DNA from: Mytilisepta virgata
Taxonomy: Eukaryota > Mollusca > Bivalvia > Mytilida > Mytilidae
Assembly: GCA_028015205.1 (NCBI GenBank)
Contig: CM051521.1
Location: forward strand, 68,060,314 to 68,124,313
Length of the DNA stretch: 64,000 bases
Direction of reading: 5' to 3'
In this document: positions 11,441-22,920 of the stretch, one piece after another
How the letters are laid out: the number at the start of each line of letters is the position of its first letter
Position numbering within the stretch: the stretch's first letter is position 1
Made by a program: the position numbers and the translations under genes
Notes under the pieces: model-generated
Databases searched by the model: none
The model's input: only the letters and a program-made list of their open reading frames with translations
Told to the model about the DNA's origin: nothing

Positions 11441-12103
11441 GGTTACACTCCACCTATTATCTTAGTTTCAGAGAAATGCACCCCCAGAATTTTATTAATT
11501 ATTAGAGTTGGTAAACTTTGACTACATGATAGATAAATAATAAATGTCTTAACCTCAAAATTGTAATATTGACTGAAGGAGGGTAGATTTTAGTTTAAAA
11601 AAATACGAAAACATTAACTGATTTTGCTTCTGACAAGTAATGGGAAGTCATAAACTGGGACTTGTGAATTGACATGTGGTGTGTAAAACTTTGACAGTGA
11701 TAATCGGCACCTGCACTGGTAAGTTAAAATGCGAAAAAAGAGCCGGAAAAGTAAACCTTTTTTTTCCCACATTTGTAATGGAATTTTATGCAGAATCTGA
11801 AAAATTAAGTCTCAATCGGATTGAAACGCTGCATCAGACCTCAATTTTAAGCCGAAGTGGAGTGAAATTTAACATTTTTAAAGCTTTTTTTATGAAAATT
11901 TTTGAAATGTTGCTATGCCAACTAGGTTTCCATGGATATTTTTTATTTATTTTACCATGATTGAAACAATGCTAACATAATGGCCTTTCAGAATATATAT
12001 ATATGTATATGGGTATTATTTACTCTGAAGATGGCACAAGACCATGACATTTGTTAGCTCACTTCACATAGAAAATGGTACTATTAATTTGTGGAGTGCA
12101 ACC
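11441..12103. mobile_element. 663-bp non-autonomous TIR element (MITE-like), copy 1
   Basis: Starts GGTTACACTCCAC and ends GTGGAGTGCAACC, a 13-bp terminal inverted repeat with one mismatch. A second copy lies at 44,196-44,809, nearly identical along most of its length but lacking about 76 bp (11,742-11,817 here). It contains no transposase frame. A clean target-site duplication could not be defined. It abuts sequence homologous to the Helitron tail at 46.15 kb, so it probably inserted there. Confidence 0.75.
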
Positions 12104-13245
12104 TAAGGTACAGCAAATAATATTTGTACCGATACCGGCGGACATGTAGAGGATCCGAAATGTTATTGCTGTGTTTTGAAGCCCAGTCAAACTTCTCTTT
12201 CTAGTCCTAAAGGTACCAGTATACAAATAGGATTTTTTTTCTTTTTAAGTTTCGAATTATGTCCTCCCATTTTAAAAGAATTAATATTGAAGTTTAAGTT
12301 GCTGTTATTAAGAATAAAGGTTAATATATCAGTGAATGTAGGTTGAAAAGATATAGCTATGTATAGGTATAGATATAGTTCATAGAAGGGTTTCATTGAT
12401 AATTTATTTAACATACACCCATCCACCCGTATCAAAATCATGATTTCCCCAGCATTGTCTCAGTGTGTATATCTCAATCTGTTGAACGTTTTACGAAAAG
12501 GATGTTTACATGTGAAAAATCTGACGTAATTTGCTGAAAAAAACTGTGAAATGGACCATATATTTTTTCTCTTAGTTAAAAGGGGAGATTGGGCACTTTT
12601 GGGGAATATATGAAATTAAAGGATTGAAATTTTAGAAATTAGTCGTTATAGAGGTCAAACTTTTGTATGTAAATTAAATTTCTACAGATTTGCCGCCATT
12701 GGTAAGATTACATGTTAAAATTGTTTTATAATTAATCTTTCAGAAATGAAATCTCTATAAAGTGAGAATTTCACACATATATACATGTATGGTTGAAAAA
12801 TCAAGATGCCAAAATCCAGTTTATTCTTCAAAAGTATGTTTTGAAAGTAGGTAGAAATGAAATAAACAGGGGCAAATCTGTTATCTGGCAATGTTAATCT
12901 ACGGAACCAGTAATAAATGAGAAATATAGGGAAGGAGAGTTTAATACAAACAATGGAAATTAGGAAAAATATGGTTTATTCAAAACAGCTCCCATTGTTT
13001 GTATCTATGGTCAAATCCCCGAATACAGCCGATTAGAATATACAGGCCTTAATGTTTGGGATATATTTTACTAATTCATTATAAATAGTTTCTTCATATC
13101 TTAAAATTGACCCGAATTTCCGGACAATACACCTAACAGTTCAAGTCTGCATGATTTCAGATGTTCACCCAACAACCTAGCGCCTCTTCCAATGTCGAAA
13201 AATGCTAAACAATATGTCGCTGGTATATTTTGTGACCCAAACTTC
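12104..13245 (+). repeat. inverted, diverged copy of the Helitron tail at 45,223-46,150
   Basis: The stretch matches the reverse complement of 45,223-46,150 in several blocks: ACCGATACCGGCGGACATGT at 12,129, GGCAAATCTGTTATCTGGCA at 12,871, CATTGTTTGTATCTATGGTC at 12,992, and GGACAATACACCTAACAGTT at 13,122. Two segments present at 45 kb are absent here: ~323 bp at 45,649-45,976 and ~90 bp near 45,340-45,430. It is a remnant of the same Helitron family. Confidence 0.75.
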
Positions 13246-13283
13246 TGCCACGGGTGTTACTGATTTTCTGATGAATCTTACTG

Positions 13284-13750
13284 ATGAAGAAGCAGAAATT
13301 CGAATGGTTCTCCGTGCAAGATATGCCTATTGAGATTTTGAACTTAACCAAAATTACCATTAGGTTTCCAGATACGGTTGTTATTGTTCTCTTTATAAAT
13401 TCTATTTCCAACTCTACAACACACACACAGGAGATTTGGTTTCATACATGGTATGTCATAAAGTACAAAGTACGGTCGCGGGTTCGTTCAATATGCAATA
13501 CCTTAAATCAAGTACTTCGCAAAATCCTTCCCTCTGCACACACACAATCGGGTTGTGATACCATGTCTGCTGTGTTTGGGTAGGAAACAGCTCTAAAGAA
13601 TAACCCGGACGAGTTCAGTGATTTGGCTAATCTTTTTGAAGGTAATAGAGATAAATCGGAAGCTGCTAGTAGGAAATTAGCAGCAAGACTTAGGCTGACC
13701 ATTCTGATCTTAACACAATGCGAGCAAGACTTGGGCAGGTTTGGGTACCC
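13284..13750 (+). pseudogene. decayed PIN-like/FEN-type nuclease relic of a repeat-associated gene
   Basis: The frame 13,284-13,583 and its continuation past an in-frame TAG show IRFPDTVVIVLF (resembling the SPDTDVxVL motif), EIWFHTWYVIKYKVRSR, LPSAHTQSGCDTMSAVFG (resembling the F-H-A-x-T-G-C-D-T-T-S pattern) and DEFSDLANLFEG. I recall this combination from repetitive invertebrate genes of transposon-like distribution with PIN/FEN-like motifs. The family name is uncertain. The first Asp-Thr-Asp is degraded (DTV) and the N-terminal part is missing, so this is a dead fragment. Confidence 0.45.
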
Positions 13751-13894
13751 TTAAAACCGAATTGTTCAGTGTCTGTACCAGACTGTCCAGGGTTCTGTCT
13801 GTTGGGTAGCGTTGTCTGATATGTCATTATTGACCTTTCGTGTTATTATTCCCGCCCTTCGAAGAAGTTCAGGGATATTGTTATTGCCCCCGTC

Positions 13895-14220
13895 CGTCAC
13901 ACTTTCTTGTGACCTAAACTCGATCCTCGTTCATTTTAACCTCATGCATTTAATTTCTGTACATTATTGTCCCATACTGTATGCAGATGCGTAATAAGGT
14001 TTTAGAACTTTGATTTTCAGAAATTGGGTCCACAGAGGTCGAATTTCAAAAATTTGGAATTTAAGCTTGTGACCTACACTCCTCTTTCTTTTTCGACTTC
14101 ATGCATTTTGGCTCTATACAGTAGTATCACATGCTGTATGTAGATACAGACTAAGGTTTTAGAATTCTAATTTTGAAGTATTTTTTTATAAATTGCGGCC
14201 CACAGGGATTGAATTTCGAC
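13895..14220. repeat. two-unit tandem repeat (~160 bp)
   Basis: Two units share TCATGCATTT, TGTATGNAGATNCG and AAGGTTTTAGAA, followed by a GGNCCACAG(A/G)G(A/G)TNGAATTTC end. A third copy occurs at 16,374-16,490, suggesting the block between was inserted into or expanded within this repeat. Confidence 0.65.
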
Positions 14221-14299
14221 AAGATTGCTACACGTAGGCATATGTCCCCTGCCGCAGAGAAAAGTCGAAGCCTCACAAGATATACAAAATGTGTATTAT

Positions 14300-14895
14300 T
14301 GAAATAGCGGTATAGGATCAAGTACATGGGGTGACGAACAATCCTACAAAAATTTGAACAAAATCCGATCAGTGATCTCAGAGGAGTTTCATCCACAAAG
14401 TGTTCCTATAGTGTCACATGCACAAAAACGTTAAAGTCCCATAACTCCCGTAAAATTTGTCGAATCAAAATCGTGGTGCAATAGGATCAAGTACATGGGG
14501 TGACTTACAATCCTACGAAATTTGAACAAAATCTTTTCAGCGGTCTCAGAGGAATTGCGTCCACACAGTGTTCCTATAGCGTTGAATGCAGAAAAAAGTG
14601 AATGTACCATAACTCCCGTAAAATTTGTCGAATCAAAATCGTGGTGCGATAGGGTGACTAGCAATCCTACAAAATTTGAACAAAATCTGTTCAGCGGTCT
14701 CAGAGGAGTTGTGTCCACACAGTGTTCCTATAGTGTTGAATGCAGAAAAAAGTGAAAGTCCCATAACTCCCGTAAAATTTGTCAAATCAAAATGACAATG
14801 CGATAGGATCAAGTACATATGGTGAGTAACAGTCTTAAAAATTTTTAACGAAACCCGATCAGCGGTCTCAGAGGAGATGCGTCCGCAAATAACTG
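14300..14895. repeat. minisatellite, ~155-168-bp unit, about four copies
   Basis: Repeated words CATAACTCCCGTAAAATTTG (14,441; 14,609; 14,762), TCAAGTACATGGGGTGAC and CGGTCTCAGAGGAGNTGCGT. Ends at a TGACGGACGGACGGACAGAC run (14,897-14,923). Related GACGGACGGACAGACGGAC text recurs at 52,298. Confidence 0.8.
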
Positions 14896-15560
14896 TGACG
14901 GACGGACGGACGGACAGACGGACGCAGACCATTACCAAAGGGCCATGGGAAATTATGACATCACTTGGCGACAGTCGTCGTCCGTCGTCCGTCGTTGTCG
15001 TCGTCGTAACCTATTTCAAGAATCTTCTCTGAAACTACTGGGCAAAATATCTTCAAACTTTAACTGAATGTTCCTTAGGGTATCTAGTTTATAAATTGTA
15101 TCTGAAGTTTTGATCTATCAACAAATATGGTCGCTGTTGCTAAAATTAGAACATAGGGGTCAAATGCAGTTTTTGGCTTATATCTCAAAAACCAAAGCAT
15201 TAAGAGCAAAACTGACGTGGGGTAAAAATGTTCAACAGGTCAAGATCTACCAGCCATGACATTTTCAGATGAATGGAACAACCCTTTGTTGGGTTATTGC
15301 CCCTGAATTGTTAATTTAAAGGAAAGTTTGCAGTTTTATGTTGTTATCTTGAATATAATAATAGATAGACAAACTGTAAACAACAAAAATGTTGAGCAAA
15401 GTAAGATACATGACCGAAATCGTCAATTGACCCCTTATAGGAGTTTTTGCCCTGGAAAGATTATCTACATGTAAACAGAAAATAATGGTCTGACATTGTC
15501 ACAGATGTTTAGGGCGTTACTTGAAATAAAGTAAATGGTAGCAGTACAAGTAAAATGCAG
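14896..15560 (-). repeat. bivalve-type dispersed repeat with GTCGTC-rich head
   Basis: CATCACTTGGCGACAGTCGT followed by GTCGTC repeats and a segment with TCTCTGAAACTACTGGGC. This is the reverse-strand form of the repeat at 54,600-54,840, which ends in GATGCCAAGTGATGAGAAAA. The family is known to me as highly abundant in bivalve genomes. Confidence 0.65.
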
Positions 15561-16235
15561 CGTCAAGGGTCAAATTCATTAAAAAATTTCATAGCAACCG
15601 ATGAAAAGTCCCTAGCAACATATGAAAAAGTCCCTAGCAACCATATATATTTGGATTAAGGACCTTATAACTTACCTGCACAAGTCAAAAAGAAAGGTCA
15701 AGGGTCAAGGTAATTGAAAAAGTCCATAGCAACGGATTAAAAAATTCCTAGCAACCATATATATTTGTGTTCAGGACCCTAATATTTACCTGTTCAAGTC
15801 AAAATGGAAAGTCAAGAGTCAATGCCATTGACAAAGTCCATAGCAACCGATGAAAAAGTCTATAGCAACCATATGTATTTAGGTTAAGGACTTTATAATT
15901 TACCTGTACAAGTAAAAAAGAAAAGTCAAGAGTCAATGTCATTGAAAAAGTCCATTGCAACCGATGAAAAAGTCCCTAGCAAACATATATATTTATGTAA
16001 AGGACTTTATAATTTACCTGTACAAGTAAAAAAGAAAGGTCAAGAGTCAATGGCATTGAAAAAGTCCATAGCAACCGATGAAAAAGTCCCTAGCAACCAT
16101 ATATATTTCGATTTAGGACCCTACAATTTACCTGTTCAAGTAAAAATTGAAGGTCAAGAGTCAATGCCATTAAAAGTCCATAGCAACCGATGAAAAAGTC
16201 CCTAGCAACCATATTTGGGTTCAGGATTCTATATT
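15561..16235. repeat. minisatellite, ~115-120-bp unit, six copies
   Basis: Units are anchored by CCATAGCAACCGATGAAAAA and GTCCCTAGCAACCATATATA at about 15,590, 15,719, 15,838, 15,953, 16,066 and 16,178. The apparent open frame at 15,936-16,193 is a two-unit repeat translation, not a gene. Confidence 0.88.
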
Positions 16236-16789
16236 TTAGCTGTGCAGGTCAATATTAAGGAGAAAATTGTGACGGTATACATTAAATAGTAAAAATAATC
16301 ATTGATGCAAGATCTACTGGTACACAAAAGATAACAGGTGAGCGATTCAGGCTCTTGGGAGCCTCTTGTTGACTTAATGCATTTAATTTCTGTACAGTAT
16401 TGTCACATACTGTATGTCATGTATGTAGATGCGAATAAGGTTTTAGTATTTTGGCTTTCAAAAATTGAGGCCCAAAGGAGTAGTTAATACCGCAAAAAAT
16501 TGTACTTTTTCTGATCAAAGATCCAAGGCCACGTTCGAAGCCCCGTCAAAATGGTCATGTGGCTATTTTGCCCCTCCTTTCTTGTGATTTTTATTTTTTT
16601 TACCGTAGTTGGTTTGTCTCCGCTGCCCTTAGAATTTTACTTTTTTCAACCCAAAGATCAAATGGCACGTTCGAAACCTAGTCAAAATAGTCATATGAAT
16701 ATTCCCCACCCCCTTTTCTTGTCGTTTTTACTGAAGTTGGTTTATCACCGCTGTATTTACTAGTCGGTTGGGACAGACTGATAAAAATA
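16236..16789. repeat. dispersed repeat remnants
   Basis: GGTGAGCGATTCAGGCTCTT near 16,338 is the typical end of a bivalve dispersed repeat. 16,374-16,490 is a third copy of the unit at 13.9-14.2 kb. 16,500-16,760 holds two diverged copies of an ~140-bp sequence (GATCAAAGATCCAAGGCCAC / AAAGATCAAATGGCACGTTC). Confidence 0.55.
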
Positions 16790-17804
16790 TCAAGGTACCT
16801 CTTCAAACTTGATATCTACCTCAATAACATTCAATGAAGTTATAGGAGAGACCAACCAAGTAATTCCACTAGGACATACCCCTCCAAGAAATATTTCATC
16901 ATCTTTCTCAAATTCCCGTTTGAATTCAATCTCGTATTGACAAAAATGATCTATGGTATTTATGGTTTCCACATATTCTGTAAAAGTAGTTGATGTTATA
17001 ACACGAGATGTATGTAGTTGATCCTTCCTCTGCGCCAACAAATAGGCGAATAGTAAATGTGGGCTTACACTTATCCTTTAATTTTAAAATTTGGAAATTA
17101 TTACCTGGAGAGTGTAAAATCTCACCGTTGATTTCAAAAGATCTTTTTTATTATATCTAGTTAAATCATTTACCGGAAGTCCAAACGGTATCGCAGTAAC
17201 ACGAGGAGCGATAGGATATGTAGACATACCGAATAGACCACCTAGAGAATAACTATAAGTGTATCTGTCTAAAGGAGGTATAGTACTAACTGCAGGAGTT
17301 AGATATACATGCTGATATTGCTCAGTAGGAGTTAACGTGAATTTCTTTCTTCATAACCCCTATCTCCCCTTATAATAACTTGCACATATTTAGCAATATA
17401 ACCCATTCGGAATTCGATATCTTGAGTCCCGTTAGAGAGAGCATCTGAAAACACTCGTGTCCATTTTGCCGTATTACTCAGCCTCCGGTCATTTAGTATA
17501 TCGCTTCCAAAATCGTTCCAAGTATAACACTCCATGAAACACCTTGAACCGTTTAAATCAATATCGATACTAGCAGTCAATTTTTTCTGAAAGAGTCCTA
17601 TAATATCTCGCTCCTCAAGTAAACTTATTTCATAATTTACGTCGTTGGAGTCAGCGTAAGAATTACTGTTTTTGAAAAGAATAGTTCGGAACGGTAATCC
17701 TGGGTAAAATACTGGATTTCTTTTCCAATACCTTGTAAAAAGCGATTCAAGGAGAGGGTCGGTTTTTCTACCACTGCTATCTTGCTCTTTTCAGTTAAAT
17801 TCAT
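16790..17804 (-). pseudogene. decayed gene of unknown family
   Basis: Minus-strand coding-like sequence begins at an ATG at 17,804 (MNLTEKSKIAVVEKPTLSLN) and runs to 16,790 through about three frameshifts (near 17,715, 17,335 and 17,130). The two longest open parts are 17580-17332 (NGSRCFMECYTWNDFGSD; MGYIAKYVQVIIRGDRG) and 17041-16790 (FCQYEIEFKREFEKDDEIF). Between them the reading continues as YTYSYSLGGLFGMSTYPIAP. Amino-acid composition is protein-like and frame switching restores about 330 residues, so this was once a gene. I do not recognise the family. There is no signal peptide or membrane segment. A beta-rich structural protein is possible but unproven. Confidence 0.5.
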
Positions 17805-18139
17805 ATTGCTACAAATGTACTAACTGATCCCCAATATCCATTATGATTAAAACTCCACAAACAAGTCGCGCTATTCTTTATTCTTTCGACATGAAACAGT
17901 GTTAGCTCCTTTTTACCAGCCTTTCTTACTTTTTAAAAGATATTACTTTCGAAGCGCCCAGCTGATTTATCTCTAATCTGACCTCGAATTTGGAAGGCAT
18001 AATACCCCATTCTACTTAACGAAAAACCAGGTGTATACCCAGTAAATAAAGGGTTTCATCCTTATCAGTCGGTTTCAAAGTCAATGTCTAACGAGTAATA
18101 ACTGTAACAGTGAACTGTTACGAATTGATGGAAAAGGAA
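17805..18139. other. intergenic, nothing recognised
   Basis: AT-rich, no gene or clear repeat. Confidence 0.45.
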
Positions 18140-19035
18140 GACAAGAGTGGACACTCAAAAATGTCTCGCCTGTCGTGTATTTCTAATGAAAGTAAATGCT
18201 ATCAGTATTCGAAAAACAGAGCAAAACACAAAAACTTAACTATAACCACTGAACCATAAAAATGAGGTCAAGGTCAGATGACTCATGTCAGCTGCACACC
18301 TTACAATCCTTCCATACACCAAATATAGTAGACCTATTGCATACAGTATTTGAAAAACAGGCCAAAACACAAAAACTTAACTATAAGCACTGAACCTAGA
18401 AAATGAGGTCAAGGTAAGATGACACCTGCCAGTTGGACATGTACATCTTACAATCCTTCCATACACCAAATATAGTAGACCTATTGCATACAGTATTCGA
18501 AAAACAGGCCAAAACACAAAAACTTAACTATAACCACTGAACCATGAAAATGAGGTCAAGGTCAGATGACATCTGCCAGTTGGACATGTACACCTTACAA
18601 TCCTTCCATACACCAAATATACTAGACCTATTGCTTATAGTATCTGAGATATGGACTTGACCACCGAAATTTAACCTTGTTCACTGATCCGTAAAATGGG
18701 GTCGAGGTCAATTGAAAACTGTCTGATGGGGATGAGGACCTTGCAAGGTACGCACATACCAAATATAGTTATCCTATTACTAATAACATTACAAAAAATC
18801 TTCTTTTTTTTTCAAGTAGTCACTGAACCTTGAAAATGATGTCAAGGACAATGTAGATATGACAGACGGAAACTTCGTAACATAAGGCATCTATATACAA
18901 AGTATAGAGCATCCAGGTCTTCCACCTTCTAAAATATAAAGCTTTTAAGAAGTTAGTTAAAGCCGCCGCCGCCGCCGGATCACTATCCCTATGTCGAGCT
19001 TTCTGCGACTTAAGTCGCAGGCTCGACAAAAAATG
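18140..19035 (-). repeat. tandem/dispersed mussel-type repeat, ~150-bp unit
   Basis: Three close copies and a diverged fourth share CACAAAAACTTAACTATAAC, CACTGAACCATGAAAATGAG, GTCAAGGTCAGATGACATCT and CCTTCCATACACCAAATATA. The block ends in a GCC-repeat and a CGACTTAAGTCGCAGGCTCG palindromic segment (19,008-19,027). I associate this composite with abundant mytilid repeats. Confidence 0.8.
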
Positions 19036-19405
19036 AAAACTTATCATGTTTATAAAGTTTTAGAATATATACTATTCAGATTAAAAGAAAGAATTGAAAG
19101 TTGTCGAAAATTTTAATTCAGTTATTAAACTTTTCTGTTAAGGTCCAATTTGTAATAAACTAAATACTTTTCGTAATTTTAACCTGTTAACGTCCGGGAT
19201 TTTAATAAATGTTTTAACTAAATTATTCTGACGAGAAAAATATATACGTTACAAAGATTTGGTGCAGTTGAACTGCGCAAAGAAAAGTCGTAAGTACAAT
19301 TCTTACAGCACTCTTTGAGCATTGACGTCGAAAATTTCTTATAAGCCTTTATTACATTAAATAACGTTAACTTCTTTATCAATATACAATATCTTTGTGA
19401 GTGTA
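19036..19405. other. intergenic, nothing recognised
   Basis: AT-rich, no supported gene. Confidence 0.45.
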
Positions 19406-19950
19406 AGGGACGAGATCAAAAGTTCAATGTAGGATAAAAAAAAAACTTAATTCACATAGTTTTTTCACTGACCCCCCCCCCTCCTCTTAACTTAATTTGG
19501 GAAAAATTGATTGACCAATATGGGCATATGCTTTGAGAGTATACTTTACGTAACATGGGTCCTGTTTTTCCTCAACAATGTATGTTTGTTCTATATATTG
19601 ACTTTTAAATAATATTGGAAAAAAGTGATGTGTATTTTTAGTATGCATCAAAAAGGGCACTGTTAAATTATAATTTTATACATATCATTCAAAATTCACG
19701 ACTGATAAAGTGTTTGAACGACGTAGATACTATGATTGATTTCGCCCGAATACTGTCGGCCAAAAATTTGCTTTTCGGTACGATTTGATGGCTTTTATTT
19801 GCTTTAAAAGTCCAAACATACGACTTGAATCCGAATTTTTTAATCTATAAATCGACGTCGGATAACAAAACTTGCAGCGATTTTTACGCCCACCCCAAAA
19901 CTATTTGAATTAAGTTTTTTTTATCCTACATTGAACTTGATCTCGTCCCT
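19406..19950. mobile_element. 545-bp TIR element (MITE)
   Basis: Terminal inverted repeats of about 55 bp: left AGGGACGAGATCAAAAGTTC (19,406) and right complement ending CTCGTCCCT (19,950), with both arms continuing through TTCAATGTAGGATAAA and a poly-A run into AACTTAATTCA. Flanks are TA-like (GTGTA / TAGATG), so a TA or TWA target site is likely but not exact. No transposase inside. Confidence 0.8.
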
Positions 19951-20780
19951 AGATGAACAGCAATAATATAATTTTCGGTTTCTTCATTTATAATTCATAT
20001 AAACCGTGAAATCAATTTTCGAAAACATTATTCTCATTTTAACTTAATTTTGTGTTTATAAATGCCTAGAGTTGGTCGGCCAAGGGTTAGGGAGTAGCCT
20101 GGAAGGAGACTGAGGAGACATGGCCCCGTTGATGATATTATGACCGGGCGTTTTTCCTTTCTGATGAACGAACGCTTTATACCCGAGTCACACGAATGTC
20201 TTGTTATAGAGAATTAGCTATAATACGAAATAGACTCGAAGTCGATGTACATTTCCATAATTTAATTTACGTCCGTATATTTCAAAGAGCAACAATATAA
20301 CTGAATAACAACAAAACAAACACTATAAAATTTTAGACACAATAAAGAAATTGATTGACGGACGGGATTAACAAGATGAATTGACCAATCAGGGGAACTT
20401 TAACAATTTCGGTAAAAGGTGTATATTTCAAATAAATCGGGATTAGCAAAATATGTCTTCAAGAGATTGTAAATTACACTTTTGACAACTTAACAATGGG
20501 TGCTAATTTAGCTCATTTATATTTCATTTTCGTGAAACATTGTTTAGCCTGAAGTCGCAGATAAAAGACGTAAGTATTTGATATAAATAATCGGCTTAAC
20601 GTGACGCGTAAAATACATGTAGTATTAATTGTCCGAAGACAGGTAATTATTGTATAATTTCCCATTACAAAATCGATAATAGAATTTAACTGTAAACAAT
20701 AAAAAAATGAATTATTAAGAATTATCAAGAAACATTTAAAATATGGCAATAGATATAAATTACATTTTGCTGGTACAAAT
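19951..20780. other. 5' flank/leader of the YR retrotransposon
   Basis: No gene. It may contain the 5' split repeat of the Ngaro-type element, but I could not match it to a 3' copy. Confidence 0.35.
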
Positions 20781-21681
20781 GTGTCGGGTGATAATATCCC
20801 GCATCCAAATGTTCGTCGTGGTAGACGTAATCGTTCACCCGTAAGCGAGCAACCTGCAGTTAATGTGCCGGAGCGACAGGAACAGCCAGTTCAACAGCCT
20901 GTTGTACATCCACAAGTACATGTAAATCCAGATCCCCAGTTTTATCCGCAAGCACAATTACCACCTGTAAATGTTCCATTACCTGGGCCTCAAAATAACG
21001 GTGAGATAATTAATGAAAACCCTGTTTAATACCTAATCAAAATGAATGTGATGTTTATATTTTACAAACACTGAAAGAACACATTTGGAATAGAGAATAC
21101 GTTGATTTATCATTGCTGTTATATCAAAACGTTTTAAGTCAAACTGATAAGCCACAGGGTGTTGTCGGTTTTGATAATGAAGAAGGGATGCTTCTTGTTA
21201 AATCGAACAAAAGTGTGAGAGTGAGATCAATTCAGACTCTTGAAGCATGGACTGATAGTTTCATAAATTATATGAAAATATTTTTACAGCGGTTTCCAAA
21301 TTTAGCTTCCGATTTGATTACATACATGTCCATTATCAGAGGTACAAATGCCCCATTTGAAAAGATATACAGGTACGATCAGCAGTTTCGTTACGGATGG
21401 CAAATAATCCGACAAGGTCTTGGGCTTCTATTGATGGTATTTTGTGGAATACAATTATTGCAAATGGACAAACTAGTTCGAATTCTAATATACAGTCAAA
21501 CTTTATTAACAGGCCTTGTTTGGATTATAATTTCAAAGGTTTTTGCATACGTAATAATTGTATTTATCTGCATAGTTGTTTAAAATGCGGAATGGCTCAT
21601 CTGTTCGCTTACTGCCAACAAGCCTTATCTCACAATTTTTCAAACTCACTTATAACTCAGGTAACAATTCAAGTAGGCTGA
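20781..21681 (+). pseudogene. Ngaro Gag-like ORF with zinc finger
   Basis: 20,781-21,029 encodes a basic then Pro/Gln-rich leader (RRGRRNRSPVSEQP; QEQPVQQPVVHPQVHVNPDP). 21,113-21,583 encodes a helical Gag-like core (IQTLEAWTDSFINYMKIF; IRGTNAPFEKIYRYDQQFRY). The end, in another frame (21,397-21,681), holds a Cys/His cluster beginning CLDYNFKGFCIRNNC and continuing HSCLKCGMAH, as in DIRS/Ngaro Gag zinc fingers. Two frame breaks, near 21,030 and 21,420. Confidence 0.75.
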
Positions 21682-21834
21682 ATAGACACAAATAACACGA
21701 CCACTAGCTACCAAGCAACATTACAATTACAGAGCACCCTCATCTAATCAATTCATTGGGCCAAATGTGAATAGATTTCCAATACTGAGATTACCAGGCC
21801 AGTCAATTCATTGAACTATGTTGTCTTTTTTCAG

Positions 21835-22920
21835 CAAAAATTTCAAATCCACTGGATATATGGAGCCTCGGTATCACTCCTATAAATATTTCGGAACTTG
21901 GTATTCATTTGTCGAGTTACCCTAATCGACAGGATGCAAATGTTTTATACAGTGGTTTTTCCGAAGGTTTCAGGATCAATTATTATGGTTCGAGCTGTCG
22001 AATTGAAACAAAAAATTTGAAATCTGTTATTTAAAATCTATATGTAATATGGAAAAAGGTCATGAATGAAGTTAAGGAAGGTCGCATTGCTGGGCCATTT
22101 ATTCGCAGACCGATATCAAATTTGAGATCCTCACCTATTGGAGTCATGCCGAAAAAAAACAGGTGGTTTCAGATTAATTACACATTTATCTTTCCCACCC
22201 AATAATAGTCTTAATGATTTTATTGAGGGAAAATTTACAACTGTCAAATATTCGTCATTTGATAACGCTACACATGATTCAAAATTTGGAAGTTAATGCA
22301 CACATTGGTAAAAAGGACATTAAATCTGCTTTTCGTTTATTACCGATTTATCCTGGTGATTTTGACTCACTTGGATTTAAACTTGATCAATATTATTTCG
22401 TTACTCAGAAGCATGCTCTCTTTTTGAAAAATATTCCACATTTATTCAGTGGTCGGTTAAAAAGGAATCTAATTCCGACCATATTGATCATTACTTAGAT
22501 GATTTTTTATTTGTTGGAAAAAGTAATATACGGGATTGTCAATATTTACTAGATACTTTTGATGCATTTTGTGATCGACTTCAAGTACCTATTGCTCAGG
22601 AAATAAACAGAAGGGCCTTGTAAATCTCTACACTATTTAGGTTTATTAATAGACACCGATAAAATGGTGATTCAAATTCCAAATGACAAAGTTTTGGACT
22701 TAAAGTCAAAAATTGAATATGTCCTTGGAAAAAAAGTAACCTTGAGGGAATTACAGTCACTTCGTGGTTCATTGGCATTTTGTTCAAAAGCCTTACCTGC
22801 AGATATAGCTTTCAGTAGATGGATTTACTTAGCAACATGTAAGGCTAAAAAACCTCACTATATAATCAAAATTACTACAGGCATGTATGAAGATTTACTT
22901 TGGAGAACGTTTTAGACAAA
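21835..22920 (+). pseudogene. Ngaro reverse transcriptase
   Basis: Broken across frames. It contains TPINISELGIHLSSYPNRQD and GFRINYYGSS (the DIRS-type N-terminal region), VKEGRIAGPFIRRPISNLRS and SPIGVMPKKN (the block before the fingers), the palm sequence KKDIKSAFRLLPIYPGDFDS and the active site YLDDFLFVG (YLDD codons 22,492-22,503). 22,664-22,915 gives the connection (YVLGKKVTLRELQSLRGSLA). Frameshifts lie near 22,160, 22,300-22,490 and 22,610. Copies element RNA into DNA in intact relatives. Confidence 0.85.

Noticed and set aside
15936..16193. 85-codon frame with a 38-residue internal repeat
   Set aside because: Two units of a 114-bp minisatellite whose other units are out of frame.
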